64,000 nucleotides of DNA from Locusta migratoria (taxonomy: Eukaryota > Arthropoda > Insecta > Orthoptera > Acrididae). Each line of letters opens with the position of its first letter. Position 1 is the first letter of the stretch. Below are positions 10,216 to 21,239 of this stretch, one piece after another. A model generated the notes under the pieces. It had not been told where the DNA came from, searched no databases, and saw only the letters and a program-made list of their open reading frames with translations. Both the position numbers and the translations under genes were made by a program. The stretch is taken from positions 401,732,502-401,796,501 of the forward strand of contig CM048750.1 in the NCBI GenBank assembly GCA_026315105.1, read 5' to 3'.

Positions 10216-10740
10216 GATGGACAAGAAACCAGCGGTAACCCAGCTGCACATCGGACTCCCATCAGTGTTCTATGGAGATGCTGGACAGGACCCCAACAAT
10301 TGAACAGTTGGCTAAAAGGGTTCGACTGAGTCGCCAAGTATAACAGGTGGGATCATACAATGTGATTGGCGCACATTTATTTCTACATGTACAGAACAAC
10401 CCAGCAATGGTTTGAAAATAACGAAGAGAAGCTTAATGACTGGGAAACATTCCAGATGGAATTTAAGAAGACGTTTGGAGAGCGCCAGCGACAAATCCGC
10501 TTGGCGGAAGAACAATTGAAGCACAGGCCCCAACGACATGGTGAGCTGACACAGTTGTACATACAGAATGTTTTGGCCCTATGTAACATAGTGAACCCGG
10601 ATATGACTGATGCCGACAAAATCACGCAACTGATGAACGCTAATGCTTCTCATAAAAGACGTTGCTACAATGGAAGAGTTCATCAAGTGGTACCCAGAGT
10701 TCAACAGTTTATGGCAGCCAGGACTATTAACTGAGCAAGC
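10216..10740 (+). pseudogene. gypsy gag remnant
   Basis: The N-terminal part is in one frame ending near 10303 (IGLPSVFYGDAGQDPNN). The main part is in the frame of 10366-10734 and contains WETFQMEFKKTFGERQRQ and LKHRPQRHGELTQLYI, a capsid-like arrangement seen in Ty3/gypsy gag. Gag would form the particle that packages the element RNA. A frameshift near 10305-10360 and loss of a clear zinc knuckle show decay. Confidence 0.7.
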
Positions 10741-11269
10741 CTCAGTCCTTGGCCTTGGATGTAAGCCCTGTAAGTCACGAGGGAGCTGACGTCGCTGACG
10801 AAGAGATATTTCATACATTAGCTCCTGTCTGCCCTGCCAATAGCACATCACATGAAGAATGGCGTCGCCCTGCTATGACTTACGCTGCAGCCGCCAAAGG
10901 CATCCTATGAACGGCCGACGGGGCCACAACCAACTTCCATGGCAACTATGACTCCCCGCAGAAGAACAGACATTTGGAGGACGGACGACAACACACCACT
11001 GTGATTTCACTGTGAGCGACCTAGTCATGTCGTACGCTACTGCAGAGAGAGAAGGCGAGTATTGGACGATTATTTTGTCTAAGATGTCAGCCATCAGAGC
11101 AGTTCCATCGCAGGCAGTCACCCGCTGATGAGTTCAGTCGAACTATGGGAAGAAGCCCATCGCTGTACCCTAGACGAGGTCGATCTCCGACGCGCCGCAG
11201 ACGTTCACTGTCGCCGTACAAAGGCACCAGACGCTCCCCTAGCCGCCGCGCCCAGGAAAACTAAGCGAG

Positions 11270-11810
11270 GTGACCATCTACGGAGGTGAGGCCGACTCAG
11301 ATGAAAATCCTCCTCGGACGATAGTCGCTAAGATGTCGGGAAATCTCATAAGCCACGGCCAAGCTGTCCAGGCACTGGTTGATTCAGAAGCTTCTTTCTC
11401 TGTATTGCTGAATACTTACCGCTGCACACTAAAGAAGACAATGTTCTGTGATACAGGGGCAACTGAAGGTCGCAAATGGAAAGTACATCCCGCCAGCAGA
11501 AACTTGTCGCAAGAATAAACATCAACAACAGGACCTAGCCGTTTGAATTTATCGTTTTAACAGAATGTAGTCACAATGTCACTTCCTTCAGGCATCATTG
11601 ACTGTGGAAGATCTGAGCTGCAAATTGAGGAAGTCGATCCGACGGGTACACATAATACAGAACTTTCTGGGAAGTTATTTGCCGTTGACAATTTGACGAT
11701 CCCGCCGTTGACAATGAGAAGTGTTCCAGTTACAAACACAGTTGTCCGGTTGAACTGTGAAGTGGTTTTCGATAGTAAAAAGTTTATTAGGCTCACAAAA
11801 TAAATGTAAA
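11270..11810 (+). pseudogene. gypsy protease region remnant
   Basis: VQALVDSEASFSVL (in 11270-11518) matches an aspartic protease active site in which the usual DTGA/DSGA reads DSEA, so the catalytic glycine is changed. The next frame, 11576-11803, fits the downstream spacer before RT by position only. The protease would cut the Gag-Pol polyprotein. Confidence 0.6.
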
Positions 11811-11975
11811 TACCAGCGGCTATAATAAGCATTACCGGTGGTTGAGGAGAGATTTGAATGACTAACTGTCACGAGCAGTCACAACGTATCCCCAATCCAG
11901 GACGGTGAGCTCAACGTCATCAATGAAGACCTGTGCTCTGCTGTTAGTACAGACAACACGCTGGAAGAAACAACT

Positions 11976-12881
11976 GTGGAACTGCCAACAGGGCCCGGAC
12001 TAACCAAGGAACAAAGTCAATGGGTGTTAGCTATACTACACCAATTTTCAGGTGTATTCACACCCCAGCAGGAGCAAAGTAAGATGAAACAGCCCACGAT
12101 AAGGCACCGTATCAACACTGGGGATCATCCAACAATTAGCCAGCGTTTGTATAGAGTATCGCCAGCTGAAAGACTGATAATTCGGGAGGAAGTGGAGAAG
12201 ATGTTGCACGATGTCATTATTCAACATTCAGAGAGTCCTTGGTCTTCTTCGGTGGTCTTCGTAAAGAAGTAGGATGGAACGTAGTGATTCTGTGTCGACT
12301 ATCGGCGGCCGTATAAAATCACAAAGAAAGATGTCTACCCATTGCTGCGCATTGACGACACCTTAGACTGCTTGAAAGGAGCTACATACTTCTCAACTAT
12401 GGACATGCAGACAGGTTACTGGCAAATCGAGGTTGACGAAGCTGACAGGGAGAAGACGGCCTTTATTACGCCTGATGGCCTGTTTGAATTCAAAGTAACG
12501 CCATTTGGATTCTGTAAAGCTCCGCCCATATTCTAATACATGATGGACAACTTGCTTCGACACCTTAAGTAGACCACATGTCTTTGCTATTTAGATGATG
12601 TAGGTATTTTCTCAGAAACTTTTGAAGAACGCCTGAGTCGCCTATTAACTGTGTTGAAGTGTGTTCAGACTGCAGAACTATGCCTCAGTCCAAAGAAGTG
12701 CCTCTTCGTCACCAAAGAGATAAAAATCCTGGGGCACCTAGTCAACGGAGATGGTGTCCGTGCTGATCCAGATAAAGTAAGGCCAGTCCCAGAATTTCCA
12801 GCTCCTCAGCACATTCGTGCTGGGGGGGATGGTTTCTTGGCTGTGCTCATACTACCGACGTTTCATAAAAGGATTTTGTAG
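11976..12881 (+). pseudogene. gypsy reverse transcriptase remnant
   Basis: Blocks appear in order: RHRINTGDHPTISQRLYRVS and SPWSSSVVFVKK (11976-12272); YFSTMDMQTGYWQIEV and FKVTPFGFCKAPPIF (12342-12536); LDDVG, the catalytic DD pair, near 12590; and KCLFVTKEIKILGHLV (12651-12881). The family sequence F-D/Y-DD is recognisable. A stop after PPIF and several frameshifts break the chain. The domain order is that of Ty3/gypsy pol. Confidence 0.9.
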
Positions 12882-13720
12882 CAAGGAACGTTCATTGCAC
12901 AGCAGTTCTAGCCTTGCACGATGCGAATGCGGACACTGAACTTCACACAGCAGTGCTTGTAAAAGTTCAGGAAGGTGCTGAAAAGGTGACAGCCTATCTA
13001 TCAATAGTACTCTGAAAGTCCGAGATAAACTACTCTACAACTGAGAAAGAATGTCTCACAGTTATCTGGGCTATCAACAAGTTTCAGCCGTATTTATTCG
13101 GCAAACCATTCACTGTCGTGACAGACCAACATTCTTTGTATTGGCTGACTAGCTTGAAGGATCCATCAAGTCGACAAGCAAAATGAAATGTTCAAATGTT
13201 TGTAGAGCTTATAGGACTTACCTATCGGGTCATCAGTCCCTAAACTTCTTATGAACTAGCTTATACTAAAGACGGCACAAACATCCGCGCCCGAGAGGAG
13301 ATTCGAACTTCCGACCGCAGCGGCTGTGCAGAACGTGAATGGCACGCCGCAGACCGCTCGGCCACCGCGGCCGGCTTCGACTGGCATGATGGGCACTAAG
13401 ACTCCAGAAGTACGACGTCACAGTGGTATTCAAGAATGTGTACAAACGCAAGCATGCCAAATGCCTTTCAAGGAATCCATTAGTGGAACTCAAGAGCATG
13501 AATGAAATTTCAACTCTCACTGAATAATGTGACGTTACAGCTGAATAGAGGGAAGATCCAGCACTATTAAAAACCATAGATGCCTTGGAGAAAGGAGAAC
13601 CGACCAATGGAGAGTTCCAACCTATAGACGGGACATAGTATAAGAGCAACTACGATCCACTGGGCCCCAAATGGCTACTAGTCGTTCCAGCTCATCTCCA
13701 GCCAGCGATTCTCAAGATCC
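12882..13720 (+). pseudogene. gypsy RNase H and integrase N-terminal remnant
   Basis: STTEKECLTVIWAINKFQPY and VVTDQHSLYWLT (about 13035-13150) are RNase H-like blocks of Ty3/gypsy pol. After the SINE at 13176-13376 the sequence resumes with RLQKYDVTVVF and ends near SNYDPLGPKWLLVVPAHLQ (about 13640-13710), which is the start of integrase. The chain is broken by stops and then by the LINE. Confidence 0.8.
13176..13376 (-). mobile_element. tRNA-derived SINE (family 1), minus strand
   Basis: Same head and body as the SINE at 2688, inserted in the gypsy pol region. TCGAC is duplicated at 13171-13175 and 13377-13381. Removing the SINE restores the pol reading (PSSRL...). The sequence has more substitutions than the copy at 3114, which suggests an older insertion. 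Confidence 0.85.
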
Positions 13721-13722
13721 AA

Positions 13723-15070
13723 CCATGACAAAACTATTTCACCTGGTGTGTATGAGACATGGGAAATACCCACAGACTTTTTTAAAAATGTAATAAACCC
13801 CATTCCAAAGAAAGCAGGCGCAGACAGATGTGAAAATTACAGAACCATCAGTTTAATAAGTCATGGTTGCAAAATACTAACACGAATTATTTACAAAAGG
13901 ATGGAAAAGCTGGATTCAGGAGAAATGGAGGAACATGGGAGGCAATCCTCACTTTACAGATTATCTTAGAAGATACATTAAGGAGAGGTAAACCTACATA
14001 CCTAGATTTTGTAGATTTGGGGAAAGCTTTTGACAATGTTGACTGAAATACACTCTTTCAAATTCTGAAGCAAGCAGGAGGAAAATATAGGGAACAGTAG
14101 GTTATTTACAACTTGTACAAAGACCAGACTATAGTTATCACAGTTGAAGGGCATGAAAGGGATACAGTGGTTGGGAAGGGAGTAAGAAAGGGTTGTAGCC
14201 TATCTCAAATGTTATTCCATTTGTACATTGAGGAAACTATATAGGAAAGCAAAGAGAAATTTGGAAAAGGAATTAATGTTCAGGCTGAAGAAATGAAAAC
14301 ATTACGTTTTGCTGATGACATTGTAATTCTGTCAGAGACAGCAAAGAACCTGGAAGAACAGTCGAATTGAATGGACAGTGTGCTGAAAGATGTGTATAAG
14401 ATGAACAGTAACAAGAGCAAAAGGATGGAATGCGGTCTGCGAAAATCAGGCGATACTTGAAGGAATTAGATTAGGCAATGACGCAATGAAGGTGATAGAT
14501 GACTTTTGTTACTTGGGCAGTAAAATAACAAATCATTGTCGCAGTACAGAGGATATAAAATGCAGAATGGCAATGGGAACAAAAGCATTTTTGAAAAAGA
14601 CAAATTTGTTAACATCAAATATTAATTTATGCATAAGGAATTCCTTTCTGAATGCATTTGTGTAGAGTGTTGCCTTGTATGGGAGTGAAACATGGACGAT
14701 AAGCTATGCGGACAGGAAGAGGATAGAGGCTTTTGAAATGTGGTGCTACAGAAGAATACTGAAGATTAGGTGGGTAGATCGCATAAGTAATGAAGAGGTA
14801 CTGAACAGAATTGGGGAGAAAAGAAATTTCTGGCATACCCTGACTAAAAGAAGGGATCGCTTAGTAGGACACATTCTTAGACATCAAGGAATCGTAAATT
14901 TAGCCTTGGAGGGAAGTGTGTGGGGTAAAAATCGCAGAGGGAGACCAAGTGACGTATATAGTAAACAGATTCAAGTGGATGTGGGTTGTCGTTCCTATGA
15001 GGAGATGAAAAGTCTTGCTCAGGATAGGGTATTGTGGAGACTGCATCAAACCAGAAGACCATAACAACAA
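13723..15070 (+). mobile_element. RTE/BovB-type LINE, 5'-truncated copy
   Basis: The copy begins at the TKLFHLV/YETWEIPTDF part of RT and runs to the CAACAACAAC-type 3' end. Coding pieces are at 13748-13969 (ADRCENYRTISLISHGCKIL), near 14310 (FADDIVIL, the catalytic pair) and at 14675-15064. About 40 bases are missing near 13915, and several stops interrupt the frame. The 3' third is well preserved. Confidence 0.88.
14675..15064 (+). pseudogene. RTE LINE C-terminal frame
   Basis: This 129-residue open frame is the C-terminus of the LINE polyprotein. It contains YGSETWTISYADRKRIEAFE, MWCYRRILKIRWVDRI, RLVGHILRHQGIVNLALEG and QVDVGCRSYEEM. The same segments recur on the minus strand at 408-1433, 5613-6080 and 51494-51993, and on the plus strand at 25655-26040. 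It is the terminal part of a dead copy, not a separate gene. Confidence 0.85.
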
Positions 15071-15071
15071 C

Positions 15072-15225
15072 ATTTAATGTGCAGTGAAATTGGTTTTGTG
15101 AGGCCAAAAGAGCAGTAAGTCAGGTCCATATGTAGAAGGATAAGAGTGGAGAAGCTTGAAGACAAGGAAATTAGGCAGAAATACATAGCAATGATCTCAG
15201 AAAGGTTTTATGTTTGTTGGTGGTA
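15072..15225 (+). repeat. Fragment of a second LINE type (LINE-B linker)
   Basis: This matches the reverse complement of 51327-51479. One frame reads CRRIRVEKLEDKEIRQKYIA, which fits the segment between endonuclease and RT of a LINE. In both places the fragment directly follows the 3' end of an RTE copy in the same relative orientation. Confidence 0.65.
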
Positions 15226-15440
15226 GACGATAAACAGTGAGGACAGGAAGAGGATAGAGGCTTTTGAAATGTGGTGCTACAGAAGAAAGCTGAAGATAAG
15301 GGGGTTGAACATGTAACTAATGAGGAGGTACTGAACAGAATTGGGGAGAAATGGAACTTCTGGCACAACTTGATTAAAAGAAGGAATCGATTGGTATGAC
15401 ACATTTTGAGACATCAAGTAATCGTGAATTTAGCATTGAA
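15226..15440 (+). mobile_element. RTE LINE fragment
   Basis: The stretch starts at ACGATAAACAGTGAGGACAG and continues through the EAFEMWCYRR-coding region to about GACATCAAGTAATCGTG. It is a partial duplicate of 14697-14890, joined directly to the LINE-B fragment. Confidence 0.8.
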
Positions 15441-17055
15441 AGCCGACCTTCTGTCGTCTTCCATTTTTTTTGTATATTTCTGTAAAGTTATAATTTATTT
15501 AATGTCGCTATATTATCATTTTGTTAAAACGTGAACCCCACTCTTTTCAAGGCTTGAGGAATAGTATTTTTATTTCATGTGTTAAAATATTTGTTAAAAT
15601 TACTAGCTTTTTCTTATTTTTTTAAGTTAATAATTTTTATTATATTAATTAATGTGGCATACGATACGGCTTTCTCCACTACACCACTGTCCCTGTGAGA
15701 ATGTGCAGTTGTTGTACTTTTAAGTGTGTGCAAGAATCTATGGCTGTTTGAATGTGGGGAGTGATAGCTCACTTTGCATCGTTCTCTCTGGCTCATAGTC
15801 GATAGCTGCTCGTGCTACCAAAGACGTTTCTACACCCTTCGGTTACAGTCTAGTTACCGAGCCTTTCCTCCAGCGGGAATCTCGCTGTCTGTCCCCACTA
15901 CCGCTGTTTTCTTGGATTTTCCGGCTTCCGGTGGCTTCCTGCGTCCGGTAGCAGTTTTCCCGCCTGATGACCACTGGATCGTCATTCTGTTCTGGGCGTC
16001 TGGTGAGGTAAGGTTGGTTCTGCTCTTGTTTCTGGAGATGGTAGCACTTCATTGACTAGCACGTTTAGCTTAGATTCGTGAACTTAGAATCATTTTTTTT
16101 TTTTAATATTTTCTCCGATCGTGTGCAGAAATGTGTTCTCGTTTTTCAATTCAGTGATTTCCAATATATAAACGTGGCATGTGTGATTCTATATTGCAGT
16201 TTGATAACAGCCTGATATGTTAAAACCTTTTGCGATCATGTGGCGGTGTATGAACTCTGTGTGAATAGATTCTAGCTTTGTGGGGCCTGATATTCATTTT
16301 TGTACAGTGCATGTAAAAATCTGCTCAACGTTTCCTTCTGTGTTTGATATGTGTTCCACGTGGTTGGTTCACAGAACAAAACCTCTAGCTTCCAGTCTTG
16401 TTTGTTCCATCCCCATCAGGCAAGTAACTATGCGGGTATCCTTCTGATTTCCACAAATATTTCGCGATCTTCTCTCCCTGCCTATTTTAATGTTGATGTT
16501 TCTTCTCCGACTTGTAGTACGAACTTTCTATGTCAGTAATTCTCTCTGAGCCTTGTACAACCTCCCTCAATAGATTCTTCATGTAATACTAAACATTTCT
16601 ATGGGTTGCATGCCATAATCCTCATTTTTATTTATTCGACTTTGTAATTATTTCATTTTTGTGGTTTTCCTGAGACAGGACCTCATCCGTCTCTGTAATC
16701 GCCCCCTATTGTGTGTAGCTGTATTTCGTTAGCTTCTTTATATAATTCTAAGAATTTCTATAAGTTGCATGGTGTAGTAAATTTTCTTTATTTTTCGGAA
16801 TCTGAATTTATTCAGTTTTATCGGGTTTCGGACCCACGTGGGTCCGAGTTCCGACTTCTGGGGTTTGCAGCTAGTCGCCTGGAGTTCACGCCACTTCTCA
16901 TAGAAAACCAGTACCTAGATTGATTGCTGACAGACTGCAACTTAAAATCCACCGTGATTTTGTATAATGAATCCGACTTTCAACCACTTCACCTTCAGTG
17001 GAGTGTGTTCATGTATCGTAGCCGTCATTAACGTGTTAACGGATGTAGGTTACCA
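15441..17055. other. Unassigned sequence
   Basis: No confirmed feature. The T-rich sequence has an open frame at 15774-16055 that resembles no protein I recognise. A possible LTR-like stretch beginning TGTGGCATACG at about 15653 could not be paired with a second copy. Confidence 0.4.
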
Positions 17056-17150
17056 TTCTTATGAGGATGTGATGAGGCTTGCTCACGATAGAGTCAAGTG
17101 GAGATCTGCATCAAACCAGTCTACGGACTGAAGATCACAACAACAACAGT
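17056..17150 (+). mobile_element. RTE LINE 3'-end fragment
   Basis: The last ~95 bases of the RTE family are present, from CTTATGAGGATGTGATGAGG through CAAACCAGTCTACGGACTGA to CAACAACAAC. This is an extreme 5' truncation. Confidence 0.85.
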
Positions 17151-18029
17151 CCTAAATGTTGGGTTAGAGTTGTTTCTAATAAATTTCAATAAATGTACAA
17201 CACTTAGAGTACACCTACCAGTAGCTTACACCGAATTTCTTTATGCTTTGTCTATATTTACCAGCAAAATTGCGAGTTGTACTTAAGGTTCAGTGTATTA
17301 TGTTACTTAAAACTGTATGTTACGATGCATTTTTCTGCTTACTTTATATCTCCTCTGTTTAATCCTAATGCCATATAATTCCTTCTTTCTTCCTTCTGCT
17401 GAGAATTAGTATGGACAAACTGCAGCAGTGCAACTGATGAAAATTCCTGGCAAATTAATCTTATTTTAACCTGTGATCTTCTTTTGTTTCAACATACATT
17501 TCACTGAAAAGTGGGAATTACTTCTGAAATAGCTATTATCGATGCTTAAGGCAATCACATACAGTATTTGTAACAAATGTTGAATAGTTTAACACAATCC
17601 GAAATTAAAAATAGAATTCTGTTCTTTTTGATTCCTGTTTAATATAATTTCCAGTCGATAGGAGCCATAGAACTGAAATAAGAGTAAGTAAATATATTGG
17701 ATAAATTTCAGTACTTGATACCACCTGTCAGCTTTGATCAATGACGTCACAGCTAATGCAAAGTTATGCTACAAACAGCATGCCATGGCAAAACATCGAA
17801 ATATTCTTGGAATTCAATGAATGTATGGTAGGTAATACAAAGACACACTATATACAACACGGCGTCGCAAAACATCGAAATATTCGTCAAATTCAACGGG
17901 ACTAGCAAGGGAAGATGGTATTTTTAGGCGGGGAAATCCTAAAATCAAGAATATTAAATGGAAAAAAGTTACAGAATTAAAACAAAATACAAAATCCAAC
18001 GGTGTACAAGGAAATTGGCATCAACAACT
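17151..18029. other. Unassigned AT-rich sequence
   Basis: No gene was seen. A copy of the dispersed terminal motif (GATACCACCTGTCAGCTTTG) lies at about 17718-17760. A repeated word GGCAAAACATCGAAATATTC / CGCAAAACATCGAAATATTC occurs at about 17787 and 17864. Confidence 0.45.
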
Positions 18030-18198
18030 GTAATTGACCTATATAGGTTAATTCCACATGACGATACCAGTTTCTCTCATAGTGAAAATTTTTTTCGGTA
18101 TTGATAAATAAAATTTACCTTGGGTTAATACGAGTTGACAATTCAATTTTTCTCAATTTCATACAGGAATGTTTGATTGGTATTGACAATTAGAATTA
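18030..18198 (+). repeat. Satellite-like unit interrupted by a Harbinger-like element (left part)
   Basis: The unit contains GACCTATATAGGTTAATTCC and CAATTTTTCTCAATTTCATA and ends at ATTAGAATTA. It continues on the far side of the inserted element at 20168. A second intact copy of the join region at 20205-20290 shows the uninterrupted order. Confidence 0.7.
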
Positions 18199-20167
18199 AG
18201 GCCAACTCACACTCTCCGTTATGTCAACGTCACATTACGAAACTGTCACATCAAGTTCTGTTCACGCTTGTAATGTTGAGATTTATTCCCATCCGCTTAC
18301 ATTATGGAACCTCCCGATACCACTGTTGCATAAGAATAGCTATGAATTTAATTAGTCTATTATCATTTTCTTTTCCATAACTTTACCTATTCTATTATCT
18401 AACATGACTAGCTGAAGTTATTTTCTATTATTTCGTGTTGCAGAAGTTTGTGTAATCAGAAAATATTAATTAGTTAATGCCAGATGTATATTGTTCAGAT
18501 AGTATGCAAATTAGTATTTCAGTTGAAACTAATTAAATTCTTTTCTCATAATGTTAAAGTAGGTATTACTCTGTTTCACAAATAATGTAAGAAAGTTTTG
18601 CCCTCAATAGTTTCTGTATAATTATCATTAATTACGAAAGTATTGTTGCCAACCCTATTATATTATATTTTAATATGAAATACTATTAATGTTACAGAAA
18701 TTTGTATTACAATTTATTCATTATTATTTACACTATCTTTAGCTATAAGTAGTTGCACTTAATTATATATAATTATAATTAATGTAATGTACATAATTAA
18801 CAATATGTAATTTCCAGTCTCATTGTTTGAAAAATATAAATAGGATGCGTTTGTGACATGTAATTGTGTGTTGTTCCATCTGTTGTCTGAGGCACAATCC
18901 ACATCATCCACATCTTGTTGTAAGTCGTGTAACGTGATGTTTCTGTGGTATTATCCACATCACTTTGAACTTTATTTGTGAACAGTTATGTAAAAGTCCT
19001 ACAAAGTTAGCCATGCGGAAAGTGTTTTTACCGGTATTATGAATGGACTATTAATATTTGTGACAAATTAAGATGTACACTTCAAATTTCTGTATTCCAC
19101 ACACACAAACTGTGTAAATTTGTATTATTGACGTGAGGAATGTACTTACCGAGTTTTAAAGACTGTAATTGCCATAAATGGGGACAATTGGGTACTAATA
19201 ATACACCGTTAAAGTGTCAAAGAACTGCGATTCTGTGTGTTTCCTACTTTATTTGTAGTGGATTAGTGTTGCCTCATGAAATTTCAGCCAGACGCTACTG
19301 AGAGCAACAACCAATGAACATCAAGAATCATCAGTCTACGACCCAGTAAGGTACCCACTGTCCATCATGTCAATTCGCTTTTCCCAATACCGAGGTTGAA
19401 AGTGAGGTTATGAGTGATGGTCTGTTATGCAGAAATTCATATATTAATACTGAAATTTATGAAAGAACAATTATAAATCTTATTCATGGGCAAAAAACTT
19501 TACAATGTATATTTTTTGGCAAATTAGTGTGCTAAAGTGCTGGGAAGGACAATACATTTCAAAACATCGACATCTATTTCAAGCGAAAAAACAAATGTAG
19601 GAATACATCAAACAACGTTTATAGGAGCATAAATACAGCCCCACTCCCTTTATCCATTACGATTTCCGCACTGACATTGCTAATATCTCCGTAGACAACT
19701 GAATTTTTCTCTTTTTTTTAACACTATCTTTTTCATGTAAAATGTTATTTAATGAAAATTGCGTCATCAAATTATAATCTTATTTAAATAAACAATTTGC
19801 TTCAGTCTTTTCTCTTACAATATTACAAAACATAAACCATTTTTCGGTTTCAGATATACGACATTGCTTTTTGGAGAACAATCAATTGAGAAAACTATTT
19901 AAATCATTATGAAACATTTGGAATTTACTGCTAAAACAAAATATAATAATAAAATAACGGTTAATAAGACACATTTGCGTGTAATAATCGTCGACTTAAA
20001 CATGAAATTCCACGTTCCGTCGAAACATTCTTCTTGAAAAAGCTTGACGTGATGGTGATGAGACATGACGAACCAGTGATGGATTGTGTGAATACAGCCA
20101 TTAGAAATACATCATGTTCTGACAGAAGGCGACATGATGTGATGTGACGGACAGTGTGAATTGGCCT
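18199..20167. mobile_element. Non-autonomous PIF/Harbinger-like DNA transposon
   Basis: The 1,969-bp element has terminal inverted repeats. The left end is AGGCCAACTCACACTCTCCG. The right end on the minus strand is AGGCCAATTCACACTGTCCG, and similarity continues for about 50-60 bp. TTA is present at 18196-18198 and 20168-20170. The paralogous unit at about 20261 reads AGAATTAACCTATATAG, which is the site without insert. A three-base TTA duplication fits the PIF/Harbinger superfamily. No transposase frame was seen inside; the interior is AT-rich. Confidence 0.78.
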
Positions 20168-20310
20168 TTAACCTACATAGATCAATACCAGTTGGGTTAA
20201 TACCAGTTGTCGATTCAATTTTTCTCAATTTCATACAGGAATGTTTCATGGGTATCAACAATTAGAATTAACCTATATAGATCCACTCCAGTTATCGATA
20301 CCAAACCATC
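20168..20310 (+). repeat. Satellite-like units (right part)
   Basis: This is the continuation of the unit at 18030-18198 plus one further copy. It shares CAATTTTTCTCAATTTCATA and GGAATGTTT with the left part. The GATACCA words resemble those of the tandem array at 24270-24665. Confidence 0.65.
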
Positions 20311-21239
20311 CTCTGAGAAGGTCAGTTTTAGTGCCCACCACAACAGATGATTACGAAAGATAATTTAATCAATCACCAACATTGACATTTACTTTTACCT
20401 CATATCCTTGAAACTACTCGTGATAGAATACTCAATGCCAGCAAACACATAACGTTCACAACAGCAAATCTTATGATAAAGGAAATGATTGTTCTAGACA
20501 TTCTCATAGTACAATACATTACCAACTCAGTGAACAAGAGTATACAAGAACCCATCAGCATAAATATTATTTAATTAATTAATGGTATAAACGAAGCAGT
20601 AATCAAATCACTCCATGTATTTCGGTTTCCCAACATTAATATCTTGGCAAAGATTTTCTAGCACATTTTTCATCTTGCCAACATAATCATGGGAGGCCAC
20701 AAGAACAGGAGGTAAAATTTTACCACAAATCTCATTCAGCTAACTAAATAAATTCTACCAGCCAAACCCTGATGGTACTCATTTTATCATTAATCATATC
20801 CATCATTTTGTTTGTGTTGAATTACTCAACATTACCCATCTTCTCCAAAACCAAAAAAAATACTGAATCAAAATCAGCCCCTTTTGCTAACAACAACCCA
20901 GTCACATGAACACTAATGAGATCGTAAAACAAATGTGCAGAAATATGACAGTTCATATTTTTCACTCACGAATACGAATTACATAGATATTCATTCAATT
21001 TCCAGTTACAAAAATATTATGCGACCAAATTTTAAAGTATATTGAAACATAATCACATTACATTTATATGAAGAATACACTAAGAATCAAACTGTACAAA
21101 ATCCCCAGGAATATGAAAGTTTATACTTCCTATGCATGAATACAACATACAAAGATATTGGATAAAGTCGAGTGTCTGATATGACCCATCAGCTTTGAAC
21201 AATGGTATCATACGTTATCCAGAACAGAAAAGGTGTAAT
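20311..21239. other. Unassigned AT-rich sequence
   Basis: No reading frame or RNA was recognised. A variant of the dispersed terminal motif (ATATGACCCATCAGCTTTGA) occurs at about 21179-21210. Confidence 0.45.

Larger units (their letters stand above)
9708..13720 (+). mobile_element. Ty3/gypsy LTR retrotransposon, 3'-truncated
   Basis: The order is 5' LTR (9708-10073), primer binding site, gag, protease, reverse transcriptase, RNase H and the start of integrase. ATAT precedes the LTR at 9704-9707, the same target word as for the solo LTR at 6428. All reading frames are interrupted by stops and shifts. A SINE sits in the RNase H-integrase connection (13176-13376). At about 13721 the element stops abruptly at an RTE LINE. 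The rest of integrase and the 3' LTR were not found in the window. Confidence 0.9.

Noticed and set aside
15653..16060. LTR of an unknown retrotransposon beginning TGTGGCATACG
   Set aside because: No second copy, no primer site and no coding region were found to support it.
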